A stretch of DNA of 64,000 nucleotides. Source: Lactiplantibacillus paraplantarum. GTDB lineage: Bacteria > Bacillota > Bacilli > Lactobacillales > Lactobacillaceae. Of this stretch, positions 1 to 7,692 are shown piece by piece (the stretch's first letter is position 1; each line of letters starts with the position of its first letter). The DNA is taken from NCBI RefSeq assembly GCF_003641145.1, contig NZ_CP032744.1, forward strand, positions 496,001-560,000. The letters are read 5' to 3'. The notes beneath the pieces are model-generated. The model saw only the letters and a list, made by a program, of their open reading frames with translations, searched no databases and had not been told where the DNA came from. Made by a program: the position numbers and the translations under genes.

Positions 1-1146
1 GGGGTTGGTGCATTATTTGTCTCGATCGCACTGATTGTTATTGGGACTGGGCTACTAAAGCCTAATGTATCTGATATGGTTGGTCAATTATATACTGCAG
101 AAGATACCCGTCGTGATGCTGGCTTCAGTATCTTCGTTTTCGGGATCAACTTGGGGTCCTTAGTTGCACCTGCCTTGGTTGGCCGGATTGGCTTAAATGT
201 TAACTTCCATTTAGGTTTCTCCTTGGCTGCCATTGGGATGTTCTTCGGTTTATTGCAATACTACTTTGATGGTAAAAAGAATTTGAGTTCTGCTAGTCTG
301 TATCCAACTGATCCGTTGGAACCTGGTGACTTGAAGAAGATTATTCGCCGCACGATTTTGGGTATCATCGGAATTGGTCTGATTTTACTCCTAATGCAAC
401 TGATGAACGCGTTAACGTTAGCCAATGTAATCAGCTTAATTAGTATTTTAGTTATTTTGACACCGATTGTTTACTTTATCTTGATGTTAACGTCTGAGAA
501 AACTGATGCAACTGAACGTTCACGGGTACGGGCCTATATTCCGTTATTTATCGCTGCTGCACTGTTCTGGGCGATTGAGGAACAAGGATCGGCCGTATTA
601 GCGTTATTTGCAGCTAATCGTGTTAATTTGGATCTTGGTTTTATTCACTTAGCAGCATCTGATTTTCAAATGTTAAACCCATTGTTCATCATGATCTACA
701 CAACGCCGTTCGTATGGTTGTGGACGAAATGGGGTAAGAAGCAACCTAGCTCACCAGCCAAGTTTGCGGTTGGGTTAGTCTTTGCAGGGGCGTCATACTT
801 AATCATGGCATTGCCAGGGGCCCTCTTTGGGACGGCTGGTAAAGTTAGCCCATGGTGGTTAGTGGCTAGTTGGGCCGTCGTTGAAATTGCGGAAATGTTG
901 ATTTCACCAATCGGTTTGTCGGTTACGACTAAGTTGGCACCAAAAGCGTTCGCATCACAAATGATGAGTATGTGGTTCTTGACTGATTCTGTAGGTAGTG
1001 CGATTAACGCACAAATCGTACGCTTCTATTCAACTCAAACTGAAGTCCCATACTTCGCGATTATCGGGATCGTGAGTGTACTGCTTGGTCTTCTTCTCTT
1101 CATGATGGTGCCAATGATTAAGCGTTCAATGCAAGGCATTCGTTAA
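1..1146 (+). CDS. dtpT: Di-/tripeptide:proton symporter, POT family (5' end outside window)
   Basis: The reading frame is open from base 1, so the N-terminal part lies upstream of the window. It would import di- and tripeptides with protons across the cytoplasmic membrane. The first visible residues contain the POT/PTR2 signature [10 protein letters not shown], followed by about eight hydrophobic segments, including a conserved [12 protein letters not shown] stretch, which fits the C-terminal two thirds of a roughly 490-residue carrier. It ends in a basic tail (IKRSMQGIR), and a terminator hairpin follows at once. Family assignment is secure; the symbol follows the usual lactobacillus name. 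Confidence 0.93.
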   Translation, partial: GVGALFVSIALIVIGTGLLKPNVSDMVGQLYTAEDTRRDAGFSIFVFGINLGSLVAPALVGRIGLNVNFHLGFSLAAIGMFFGLLQYYFDGKKNLSSASLYPTDPLEPGDLKKIIRRTILGIIGIGLILLLMQLMNALTLANVISLISILVILTPIVYFILMLTSEKTDATERSRVRAYIPLFIAAALFWAIEEQGSAVLALFAANRVNLDLGFIHLAASDFQMLNPLFIMIYTTPFVWLWTKWGKKQPSSPAKFAVGLVFAGASYLIMALPGALFGTAGKVSPWWLVASWAVVEIAEMLISPIGLSVTTKLAPKAFASQMMSMWFLTDSVGSAINAQIVRFYSTQTEVPYFAIIGIVSVLLGLLLFMMVPMIKRSMQGIR

Positions 1147-1163
1147 ATTGAATATTTACTCGA

Positions 1164-1197
1164 AGATATGTTATCTTAGTGATAGCATATCTTTTTT
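1164..1197 (+). terminator. Rho-independent terminator after dtpT
   Basis: A 12-bp stem (AGATATGTTATC paired with GATAGCATATCT, one G-U pair) around a five-base loop is followed by a T-rich run. It lies between the dtpT stop and the next ribosome binding site. Confidence 0.75.
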
Positions 1198-1218
1198 ATT
1201 TTGGAGGGGTTGATCATC

Positions 1219-2043
1219 GTGCGGCTGGCTTTTAGTAGTGATAATCATTTTGATGTTAACCGAGTGGATGCGACCGCCATGATGCGTGCCCAGGCAACTT
1301 ATTTATTGCAAAATGGGGTCCAGTTATATTTAATTGCTGGCGACCTCTTCAACGATTTTCAACGTAGTCAACAATTTGTTGTTGATTTACAGGCACTATT
1401 GGGCGCACAGACGCGTGTTTATTGGATCGCAGGTAATCATGACATGGTACATGGTATTTCGTTTGACGAGCTTGAAACTGGGCATTTTGATGGCTACCTT
1501 CATAATCGGTATGTCGACATTCCTGGTACGGATTGGCGCGTGATTGGACATAATGGGTGGTATGACTATCAATATGCTGCGCAAGTCCCAGATACGACTA
1601 CGGCTGACTTCTTACACTGGAAGAATGCGTTTTGGATTGACCGGGCTATTAAGCAGCCAATGAGTGATGCGGAGCGTACGGATCTGATGTTAAATCAAGT
1701 TACAGCACAGCTTAACTTAGCCGCTACTGAAAACAAACAGGTCGTGTTTATGACTCACTTTGTTCCTCGGGTTGATTACTTGCGCTTTTCTGATGATAAT
1801 CGGTTCTGGAATATGGCTAATGCCTTAATGGGGACCCCGCGGTTAGGACGACTGTTGGAACAGTTTAACGTGGCCCACGTTTTATTTGGTCATCTGCACG
1901 TCCACCCACAACCACGGGTGTTTGGTCAGACAACCTATTATGACCAAGCGGTAGGGTATGGACTTAAGCGTATCAACGAATGGCGTGCTAATAATTTCAT
2001 GGCTGAGTGGTATCAGGATACGCAATTTCTGGATTTGAAATAA
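1219..2043 (+). CDS. Metallophosphoesterase (calcineurin-like), about 274 aa
   Basis: This is a cytoplasmic metal-dependent phosphoesterase of unknown substrate. The calcineurin-like motifs are in order: an N-terminal SSDNHFD, GDLFND, GNHDMVHG near residue 80, THFVPR, and GHLHVH near residue 230. Together they supply the two-metal site. The GTG at 1219 is chosen because GGAGGGG at 1203-1209 sits nine bases before it; the upstream in-frame TTG at 1201 would lie before this Shine-Dalgarno. It is a single gene between the dtpT terminator and the tRNA promoter. It resembles the phosphoesterase family seen throughout lactobacilli, for which I know no defined role. Confidence 0.85.
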   Translation: MRLAFSSDNHFDVNRVDATAMMRAQATYLLQNGVQLYLIAGDLFNDFQRSQQFVVDLQALLGAQTRVYWIAGNHDMVHGISFDELETGHFDGYLHNRYVDIPGTDWRVIGHNGWYDYQYAAQVPDTTTADFLHWKNAFWIDRAIKQPMSDAERTDLMLNQVTAQLNLAATENKQVVFMTHFVPRVDYLRFSDDNRFWNMANALMGTPRLGRLLEQFNVAHVLFGHLHVHPQPRVFGQTTYYDQAVGYGLKRINEWRANNFMAEWYQDTQFLDLK

Positions 2044-2069
2044 AAACTGAAAAAACTTTGAAAAAAGTC

Positions 2070-2098
2070 TTGATTTTTTATTCAAAATTATGTATTCT
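2070..2098 (+). promoter_or_regulatory. Promoter of the tRNA-Tyr/tRNA-Gln unit
   Basis: TTGATT at 2070-2075 and TATTCT at 2093-2098 are separated by exactly 17 bases, about 20 bases before the tRNA-Tyr 5' end. Confidence 0.65.
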
Positions 2099-2118
2099 AA
2101 TATAGTTGAATGATTTAC

Positions 2119-2201
2119 GGAGGGGTAGCGAAGTCTGGCTAAACGCGGCGGACTGTAAATCCGCTCCTTCGGGTTCGGTGGTTCGAATCCACTCCCCTCC
2201 A
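2119..2201 (+). tRNA. tRNA-Tyr (anticodon GTA)
   Basis: The acceptor stem GGAGGGG pairs with CCCCTCC (2194-2200), with A as discriminator. The anticodon GTA is at 2155-2157. The long variable arm (CTCCTTCGGGTTC region) and the T-loop GGTTCGAATCC are typical of bacterial tRNA-Tyr. No CCA is encoded. Confidence 0.96.
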
Positions 2202-2210
2202 TTTCATTAT

Positions 2211-2282
2211 TGGGCTATAGCCAAGTGGTAAGGCAACGGGTTTTGATCCCGTGATGCGCTGGTTCGAACCCAGCTAGCCCAA
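2211..2282 (+). tRNA. tRNA-Gln (anticodon TTG)
   Basis: The acceptor strands TGGGCTA and TAGCCCA pair; the anticodon TTG is at 2243-2245 in the loop of a CGGG/CCCG stem; the T-arm reads GGTTCGAACCC. It lies nine bases after tRNA-Tyr and is presumably co-transcribed with it. No CCA is encoded. Confidence 0.96.
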
Positions 2283-2296
2283 TTGTTACGCCTTTC

Positions 2297-2338
2297 GTCG
2301 TTAATCAGGTCTTATGACCTTGATATAACGACTTTTTT
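2297..2338 (+). terminator. Terminator of the tRNA pair
   Basis: GTCGTT...AACGAC closes a longer imperfect stem (inner CAGGTC/GACCTTG) and is followed by six T residues. Confidence 0.8.
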
Positions 2339-2370
2339 ATTGGTTTAAAACTGTATTAATGACAGTGGGG

Positions 2371-2419
2371 GTACCACTTCGAGAGCAATGTGCGACGAGC
2401 TCTTGAAGTGGTACTTTTT
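2371..2419 (+). terminator. Strong isolated hairpin with T-run
   Basis: A 16-bp stem (2371-2386 with 2399-2414, one G-U pair) and a 12-base loop is followed by TTTTTG. It is a second terminator-like structure after the tRNAs, with no gene between it and the first one. The rest of this gap (2420-2630) shows nothing I can name apart from the upstream region of the cupin gene. Confidence 0.65.
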
Positions 2420-2630
2420 GTGTTATTTCTGTACGTGTTGAAGCACGCTCGATTATCAATTACGATGCGGTGGTTAAGGCTGTAATTACTCATTCAATTA
2501 TTCGGAATTATGAAGTGTTTATTCAAATGAGACTCGAATATTGTAACTGTTAGCGTTAAGCTTAATTCAAGTATTAATGCTAATGATGTGTATCGTAGGA
2601 TACCATAATGATGACTAGGGAGGATTTGAA

Positions 2631-2948
2631 ATGGCTGTAACTAAAATTGATCTAAAAACCACGATGACCTACCGCGAGCACGCTATTACTAGTAAATCAT
2701 TTGCCAGGAAATTAGGCATTGAACTGCCATTTGCGATGTACGCAATGGCTGCTGGTGAGAGCATTAGCGCTGAACAATCTACATTGACCAGATTATTTGA
2801 GGTTATTGACGGTACTTTGATCGTTCGCTTAGCGGATGAGGTTGACCAAGAAGTCCATGCGGGTGAGATGTTAGTGGTGCCAGCTAATACCGTACATACA
2901 TTAGTGGCTGAGCATCCGTGCCAATTTATTCAACTCGAAACGAAATAA
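2631..2948 (+). CDS. Small cupin-domain protein, 105 aa
   Basis: This is a single-domain cupin of unknown substrate, predicted cytoplasmic. The C-terminal half carries the beta-barrel pattern: EVIDGTLIVRLADEV, the glycine turn HAGEMLVVPAN, then HTL as the second-motif histidine. The first cupin motif lacks the usual paired histidines, so metal binding is uncertain. The ATG has a good Shine-Dalgarno (GGGAGGA, eight bases upstream). It starts a likely three-gene unit with another cupin and a phosphoesterase, with gaps of about 30 bases. Confidence 0.78.
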   Translation: MAVTKIDLKTTMTYREHAITSKSFARKLGIELPFAMYAMAAGESISAEQSTLTRLFEVIDGTLIVRLADEVDQEVHAGEMLVVPANTVHTLVAEHPCQFIQLETK

Positions 2949-2978
2949 GTCTTGATAACTAGAGACGGAGGAATTCAA

Positions 2979-3314
2979 ATGAGCTTAATTAATAAAATTG
3001 ATCATGCCAAGGTCCTTAATTTGACTGAGCAGATTCCATTAGATGATGATCAAGTTAACAGTCGGACACTGGTTCAACGTGATGATCTGAGTATGACGTT
3101 ATTTTCAATTGCGACTGATCAGGAGATTGGCGGGCATTCTGCTCAGGGCGATGCGATGGTTAATATTTTAAGTGGTGAAGCGGAGATTACGATTGAAGGG
3201 ACTGTTTATCATTTGACCGCGGGACAATCAATCGTGATTCCTAAAGATGCACGGCATTCTTTATATGCCATTCGGGGCTTTCAGATGCTACTGGTGGTCG
3301 TCAAGCCAGACTAA
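2979..3314 (+). CDS. Small cupin-domain protein, 111 aa
   Basis: This is a second single-domain cupin. The conserved core is visible as GGHSAQGDAMVNILSGEAEI (first motif with one His) followed by LTAGQSIVIPKDARHSL (second motif with His). Such small cupins bind metal or small ligands; no substrate can be assigned. The ATG at 2979 follows GGAGG by seven bases and is preferred over an in-frame TTG at 2952, which lies ahead of the Shine-Dalgarno. It is not a recent copy of the preceding cupin, since outside the fold the sequences differ strongly. Confidence 0.8.
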   Translation: MSLINKIDHAKVLNLTEQIPLDDDQVNSRTLVQRDDLSMTLFSIATDQEIGGHSAQGDAMVNILSGEAEITIEGTVYHLTAGQSIVIPKDARHSLYAIRGFQMLLVVVKPD

Positions 3315-3348
3315 AACATCCTGTTGTTCACGAGGTGGAGGTGCTGAT

Positions 3349-4191
3349 ATGCCGTTGTATACGTTTATTGGTGATATTCATAGTGCGGCGGATGATCTAG
3401 CGGTTTTGTTAGCCAATCCTGAGATTGCCGCCACCCGGTTGATTTTTTTAGGTGATTATATTGATGGTACGGCTGCGCGGTATTTTGGTCACTACACTGA
3501 GTCGGCTTCCTTGGCACCGCTAAAAGTGCTGGCAATGATTAGTGAACGGGTACGGCAAGCTGGCGATGTGGCCTTGCTTGGTAATCATGACGCGTTCTGG
3601 CTACGTACGGCTCATGGTGATGACAGTGCCACCGCAACCTGGGTGTTGAATGGTGGTCACCGGACTTGGCGTAAATTAGGCATTTACTCGTCTAATTCTG
3701 AGCATGTCCGGCGAGCGCTAAATGGTGTGTTGTTGAAGCCATACACTGATTTTTTAGCACACTTGCCGCTTATGTGGCAGCAGGGCCGGCTACTCGCCAT
3801 GCACGCGGGTGTTAACTGTCAATACCCATTAACACAACAATCACCGGATGACTTACTGTGGATTCGGGATAATTATTATGATGACTTCACAACTGTGGGT
3901 CACCGTTGGCATCGGAACTTATTCAACAAAGTTATGGTCACCGGTCATACGCCGGTACAGACATTTGCTGGCTCACACCTGGGTTATTTAAAGATGCAGG
4001 CTGATGCGCAAGATGTTCCACGTTACTTGATTGATGCTGGGAGTCGCTCAGGTCGTTTTGATGGGGGCATTGGTGCGTTAACATTGACCGCTGAGGGTGA
4101 ATTTGTCAGGACGAAACGCGTGATCAAGAGCCACGTCTATGATGGCCAGCAAGTCGTCACCCCAGCCATGATCATGGATAACGAGCATTAG
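3349..4191 (+). CDS. Metallophosphoesterase, PPP/Ap4A-hydrolase-like, 280 aa
   Basis: This cytoplasmic phosphoesterase has the serine/threonine phosphatase arrangement of metal ligands: GDIHS near residue 8, GDYIDG near 37, GNHDAFW near 82, the histidine of AMHAGVNC near 155, and GHTPV near 200. That layout resembles bis(5'-nucleosyl)-tetraphosphatases and protein phosphatases of the PPP family; the substrate cannot be told from sequence. The ATG at 3349 follows GGTGGAGG. It is the last gene of the cupin-cupin-phosphoesterase unit and is followed by a terminator. Confidence 0.85.
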   Translation: MPLYTFIGDIHSAADDLAVLLANPEIAATRLIFLGDYIDGTAARYFGHYTESASLAPLKVLAMISERVRQAGDVALLGNHDAFWLRTAHGDDSATATWVLNGGHRTWRKLGIYSSNSEHVRRALNGVLLKPYTDFLAHLPLMWQQGRLLAMHAGVNCQYPLTQQSPDDLLWIRDNYYDDFTTVGHRWHRNLFNKVMVTGHTPVQTFAGSHLGYLKMQADAQDVPRYLIDAGSRSGRFDGGIGALTLTAEGEFVRTKRVIKSHVYDGQQVVTPAMIMDNEH

Positions 4192-4223
4192 TGCTACGAT
4201 TCAGGTTAGCAATAGTTGTTAAA

Positions 4224-4252
4224 AGGGAGCGGGTGTTGAGCCCGTTCTTTTT
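4224..4252 (+). terminator. Terminator after the phosphoesterase
   Basis: GGGAGCGGG pairs with CCCGTTCTT around GTTGAG (wobble pairs included) and runs into TTTTT. Confidence 0.65.
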
Positions 4253-4340
4253 GTGATGTTGAGGTGGTTATGGCTATTCCAAGATTATTAGGTCGCTAAA
4301 GTCAAATTGATTCAGTGTTCGGGTTAACTCATTTGTACAA

Positions 4341-5447
4341 TTATAGTAGGAGATAGAACCAGCCGCCAAGTCCCAAGATAAGCAGGCCCAATCCATTGAG
4401 GGCTGTAAATACAAGTAAAAAATGGCGAAGTGGTTGTTGATCGTCAAAGGGCAACAATTGTTTTAAGGCAAGCAGATTTGCTAGTGAGGCCACCAATGAG
4501 CCCAGGCCGCCAATATTAACGCCTAAAAATAGCGCCGGTAAGTGTGATGTGAAATTAGCCAGTAAGATAGCAGCTGGAACGTTGCTGATGACTTGGCTCG
4601 TGATTAGACCAGTAATATAGACGCTGGGAGCTGTCTGGGTCAATTGCCTGAGCCAATGCGTTATTGTTGGATTATGGCTGATGGCGCTAACGAAGATAAA
4701 GAAGCAGATAAAGGTTAAGAGTAGCGCGTAATCGACGTACTGAAAGACGCGCCGGTTAATGATGAAACTGACAACAACCGTTCCAATAATGACTAGTAAG
4801 ATGGGCACTAGATTGAAAATGCCAAGCATAATGAAGCTGAGTAGGCCAGCTGCAACTCCAATCTGATTATGGGAGATTGGTTTTGATTTAGCGGGTGTTA
4901 CCGTTAACGGCGACCGCGGTAGCCACCAACTTAAGGCAATTAACAAAGCGAGACTAGCCAGCATTAACGGGGTCGATAATTTGAAAAACGTGAGTAGATT
5001 GACGTGATAGAAGGTGACCAAAAATAAATTTTGGGGATTACCGATGGGGGTAAATGCACTGCCAAGATTGGCCGCCATGATAATTAAAGTCGTTGGGTAA
5101 GCAATGGCCAGTTGTTGCCGCCGTGCGAGGGCGATAAAAATCGGAATTAACGTTAAGATTGCAACGTCATTAGTTAAAACCATTGAGCCGCCAAAGGCTA
5201 ACAGGATAAACAACTGACACATTTGACGGGTATCGTGTGATTTAACTAAGAGCCAGTCTCTTAAAGTATCAAGTAGATGCATGGCTCGTAGTAATTGGAC
5301 ACTGATCATGAGTGCTAATAAGGTGCCAATCGTGGTCCAATTAATTTCTGCCAGCCGGGGTGTACCAATAAATAAACTTAAACTTGCGCAAATTAGCGCG
5401 ATGATAAAAATTTTGTCATGCAGGGTGCGATGAATGATTGCCGCCAT
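4341..5447 (-). CDS. SLC13/ArsB-NhaD superfamily ion transporter, 368 aa
   Basis: This is an integral membrane carrier with about ten hydrophobic helices. Family landmarks are GGSMVLTNDVAILTLIP near residue 85 and GSAFTPIGNPQNLF near residue 130, a re-entrant loop pair typical of the DASS/ArsB-like superfamily (YbiR group). A related NVPAAILLANF segment occurs in the second half. The ion is unknown (carboxylate, sulfate or metal oxyanion are possible). A GGGGG Shine-Dalgarno precedes the ATG. It is transcribed alone on the minus strand, convergent with the phosphoesterase. Confidence 0.8.
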   Translation of the reverse strand: MAAIIHRTLHDKIFIIALICASLSLFIGTPRLAEINWTTIGTLLALMISVQLLRAMHLLDTLRDWLLVKSHDTRQMCQLFILLAFGGSMVLTNDVAILTLIPIFIALARRQQLAIAYPTTLIIMAANLGSAFTPIGNPQNLFLVTFYHVNLLTFFKLSTPLMLASLALLIALSWWLPRSPLTVTPAKSKPISHNQIGVAAGLLSFIMLGIFNLVPILLVIIGTVVVSFIINRRVFQYVDYALLLTFICFFIFVSAISHNPTITHWLRQLTQTAPSVYITGLITSQVISNVPAAILLANFTSHLPALFLGVNIGGLGSLVASLANLLALKQLLPFDDQQPLRHFLLVFTALNGLGLLILGLGGWFYLLL

Positions 5448-5563
5448 GATAAACGTCCCCCTCGATAGTCAGTTAATTAGCTTTAACTTAAGCAAACTCG
5501 CCGGTGAATGTAAATTGATATACATTGTTCAGGTAACGGTGCAGTCACCCGAACAGCAAACCA

Positions 5564-5605
5564 AATAAAAAACCGCTTCAAAGTTACGCGGCGAACTTTG
5601 AAACG
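5564..5605 (-). terminator. Terminator of pnuC (minus strand)
   Basis: Read on the minus strand, a 12-bp stem (CGTTTCAAAGTT with AACTTTGAAGCG, one G-U pair) is followed by seven T residues. It lies just past the pnuC stop codon. Confidence 0.85.
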
Positions 5606-5653
5606 ATTAGCGATTGAGTTTGATAGTTAGTTAGCCATCTTCGTTAATATGGG

Positions 5654-6463
5654 CTAGTGTTCTTGATGAGTGCTTTGGCCAAAGAACCACAAGTAGGCCC
5701 CGTATAGTGCGTTAGCAAGCATCACGAGTTGCAGTGCTAACATCGAGGCGGCTGCGGGACTAAAGCCTTTTAACTGGTTGAACCAGATAATAACGTTAAG
5801 CACATCGAGCGTGATCCAGGCGATCCACTGGGAACGATAGCCATTGACCATGAGGACGCTACCGACAATTCCAAGTGGTAACAAGGTGGCGTCCAGGTAG
5901 ATTTGGTTACCGTGAAGTTGTTTACTGAAGTGTAAGACAATGATGTAGACGAGTACGGCTAACGCGAACCAGGCACAACCGGCTAATTTGCTCAATTTAC
6001 GACCAGTCAGTTCGCTGGTATCGGGTTGTGCTGCCATTTTACGATGCCAGACGGTGATGCCGACAAATTGCATGACGAGGTAAAACGATTGTGACGCAAT
6101 ATCGCCAATTAGCCGATTGGTGATAGCCGTAGTAAGCCAAGCCGCACAAGCAATAATACCCCAGCTATAGTTCGTTAGTCGCCCTTGATCAACCAGAATT
6201 AAGTTAATGACCACCGTTATTCCAGTCAATAGGCCAATCCAGCCATGTAGGCTGTAATCGCGGCCCAGAATAAAGCCAATGATGGTGACGATTAGCATCG
6301 TGCTCATCATCAACTTAGTGGTGCGGCGAAGCGTCTTTAATTCATTAAGTCCCCGTTGCCAGCTGAAGACGGCACGCATGGTTGTGGGCAGACTGGTGAT
6401 GTCTTGTTGCCATTGTTGCGTCAGGGTGGTTAAGGTGAGTCTGAAACGTTTACTCTGATTCAT
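5654..6463 (-). CDS. pnuC: PnuC-type vitamin B3 precursor transporter, 269 aa
   Basis: This membrane protein of the PnuC family would carry nicotinamide riboside (or another vitamin precursor) into the cell by facilitated diffusion. About seven hydrophobic helices are visible. PnuC-like features are the early GWIGLLTGI segment and the WxxWxxxNVxxI-like stretch WIAWITLDVLNVIIW near the C-terminus. The frame stays open 83 codons upstream, but AAGGAG nine bases before the ATG at 6463 fixes the start. Its own promoter lies at 6531-6559. With pncB-nadE in this window it fits NAD salvage; thiamine or riboflavin relatives exist, so the substrate is inferred. Confidence 0.85.
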   Translation of the reverse strand: MNQSKRFRLTLTTLTQQWQQDITSLPTTMRAVFSWQRGLNELKTLRRTTKLMMSTMLIVTIIGFILGRDYSLHGWIGLLTGITVVINLILVDQGRLTNYSWGIIACAAWLTTAITNRLIGDIASQSFYLVMQFVGITVWHRKMAAQPDTSELTGRKLSKLAGCAWFALAVLVYIIVLHFSKQLHGNQIYLDATLLPLGIVGSVLMVNGYRSQWIAWITLDVLNVIIWFNQLKGFSPAAASMLALQLVMLANALYGAYLWFFGQSTHQEH

Positions 6464-6530
6464 AGTGAAATACTCCTTAGTTGTTTTTAGACAGCCGTGT
6501 TCGGAAGCAACGCTGTGTTTGATGCTGTTT

Positions 6531-6559
6531 ACATTAGCTTGTTCAGGTGAGCCTGTCAA
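6531..6559 (-). promoter_or_regulatory. pnuC promoter with possible operator
   Basis: On the minus strand TTGACA (6554-6559) and TAATGT (6531-6536) are 17 bases apart. The octamer TGTAAACA (6526-6533) overlaps the -10 element and also occurs just downstream of the pncB -10 element, so a shared NAD-responsive repressor is possible. Confidence 0.6.
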
Positions 6560-6718
6560 TGAGATTAGTCCACGCTGAAAACCGGTTATTAATAAATTAA
6601 TCAGCTGTTCATAGTATTGGTAAGCAACCGGCTCAAAAGGATGACTTATGATATTTATTTGTTGATAGTGAAAGTTGGTCTTGAAAAGGTGATTAATTAC
6701 CCACAGTTTCACAAATAT

Positions 6719-6727
6719 TGGTATAGT
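6719..6727 (+). promoter_or_regulatory. Extended -10 element, probable proC promoter
   Basis: TGG-TATAGT forms an extended -10. A weak -35 lies upstream. Between it and proC an imperfect hairpin CTAGCCG/CGGTTAG is present in the leader. Confidence 0.4.
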
Positions 6728-6822
6728 AGAAGAGTAAGCGGGAATGTTTGTTTAATCCTGCCTAGCCGTTAATCGGTTAGTAGTTAATGATATAAATTAT
6801 AAGTCAGAGGAGCGTTTTACGG

Positions 6823-7614
6823 ATGAAAATCGGATTCATTGGTGCCGGTAACATGGGCCGTGCGATTATTGATGGGTGGTTAAAACAACAAGCGGTCGTC
6901 CCAGCAGATATTTATATTCACAGTGCCCATGCTGCGAGTTATCAACCTTATGCGCAAGCAAATGGGCTACAGGCCTGTGACACTAATTTGGCCGTGGCAC
7001 AAGCTGCTGACGTTATCGTTTTGGCAGTTAAGCCGAACATTGCGTTGGCCGCATTAAAAGAAGTTCAAGCAGCCTTAACGGGCAAGTGGGTCATTACAAT
7101 GGTATCAGGGTTGAGTTTGGCCGATTATGCCACAGTTGTCCCTGATCTACCCGTTCTGAGAATCATGCCGAATGTGAACGTGGCGATTGGTGCCGGGATG
7201 ACGGCGTTGGTTGGTAATGATGCCTTGACACCAGAGCAATATGCGGCTGGGCAACAATTATTTGATGCGATTGGTGCCACGAGTGCCATCGCTGAGAAAG
7301 ATTTTCCAACTTTTTCAGCCTTAGCAGGTAGTTCGCCGGCCTACATCTATTTCTTTATTGACGCGATGGCCCGCGCAGGCGTCAAGCACGGTTTGAGCAA
7401 GGATGCAGCGACTAAGATTGCGGCGCAGGCCACGCTTGGCAGTGCTCAGAATGTGTTAGCTTCTGATAAAATTCCGTTTGACCTGATCGATCAAGTTTCT
7501 TCACCTGGTGGTACGACGGTTGCTGGGTTGCTGGCGATGGAAGAGGCCGGTTTTATGACGGCTGTCGTGAAGGGCATCGACGCGACGATCGCGAAGGAAC
7601 TCGGCAAATCTTAA
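6823..7614 (+). CDS. proC: Pyrroline-5-carboxylate reductase, 263 aa
   Basis: This enzyme reduces 1-pyrroline-5-carboxylate to L-proline with NAD(P)H, the last step of proline synthesis. The N-terminal Rossmann motif is IGFIGAGNMGRAI; the central LPVLRIMPNVNVAIGAGMTAL and the C-terminal dimerisation block with SSPGGTTVAGL are the standard P5CR signatures. The length matches the family (about 265). AGAGGAG precedes the ATG. No proA/proB gene is adjacent, so glutamate or arginine-derived P5C would come from elsewhere. Confidence 0.97.
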   Translation: MKIGFIGAGNMGRAIIDGWLKQQAVVPADIYIHSAHAASYQPYAQANGLQACDTNLAVAQAADVIVLAVKPNIALAALKEVQAALTGKWVITMVSGLSLADYATVVPDLPVLRIMPNVNVAIGAGMTALVGNDALTPEQYAAGQQLFDAIGATSAIAEKDFPTFSALAGSSPAYIYFFIDAMARAGVKHGLSKDAATKIAAQATLGSAQNVLASDKIPFDLIDQVSSPGGTTVAGLLAMEEAGFMTAVVKGIDATIAKELGKS

Positions 7615-7632
7615 ATAACTTGGTGCTGGTGG

Positions 7633-7661
7633 TTGCAAGTTTGGTCTATACCGATTATAAT
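7633..7661 (+). promoter_or_regulatory. nagA promoter with NagR-type operator
   Basis: TTGCAA at 7633-7638 and TATAAT at 7656-7661 have a 17-base spacer. Inside the spacer lies TTGGTCTATACCGA (7641-7654). This is a near-palindrome of the TGGTNTANACCA type bound by GntR/HutC-family NagR (YvoA) repressors. A repressor bound here would cover both promoter elements. Confidence 0.8.
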
Positions 7662-7692
7662 TAAACCAGATAAATCCAAGGAGGAATTGTTC

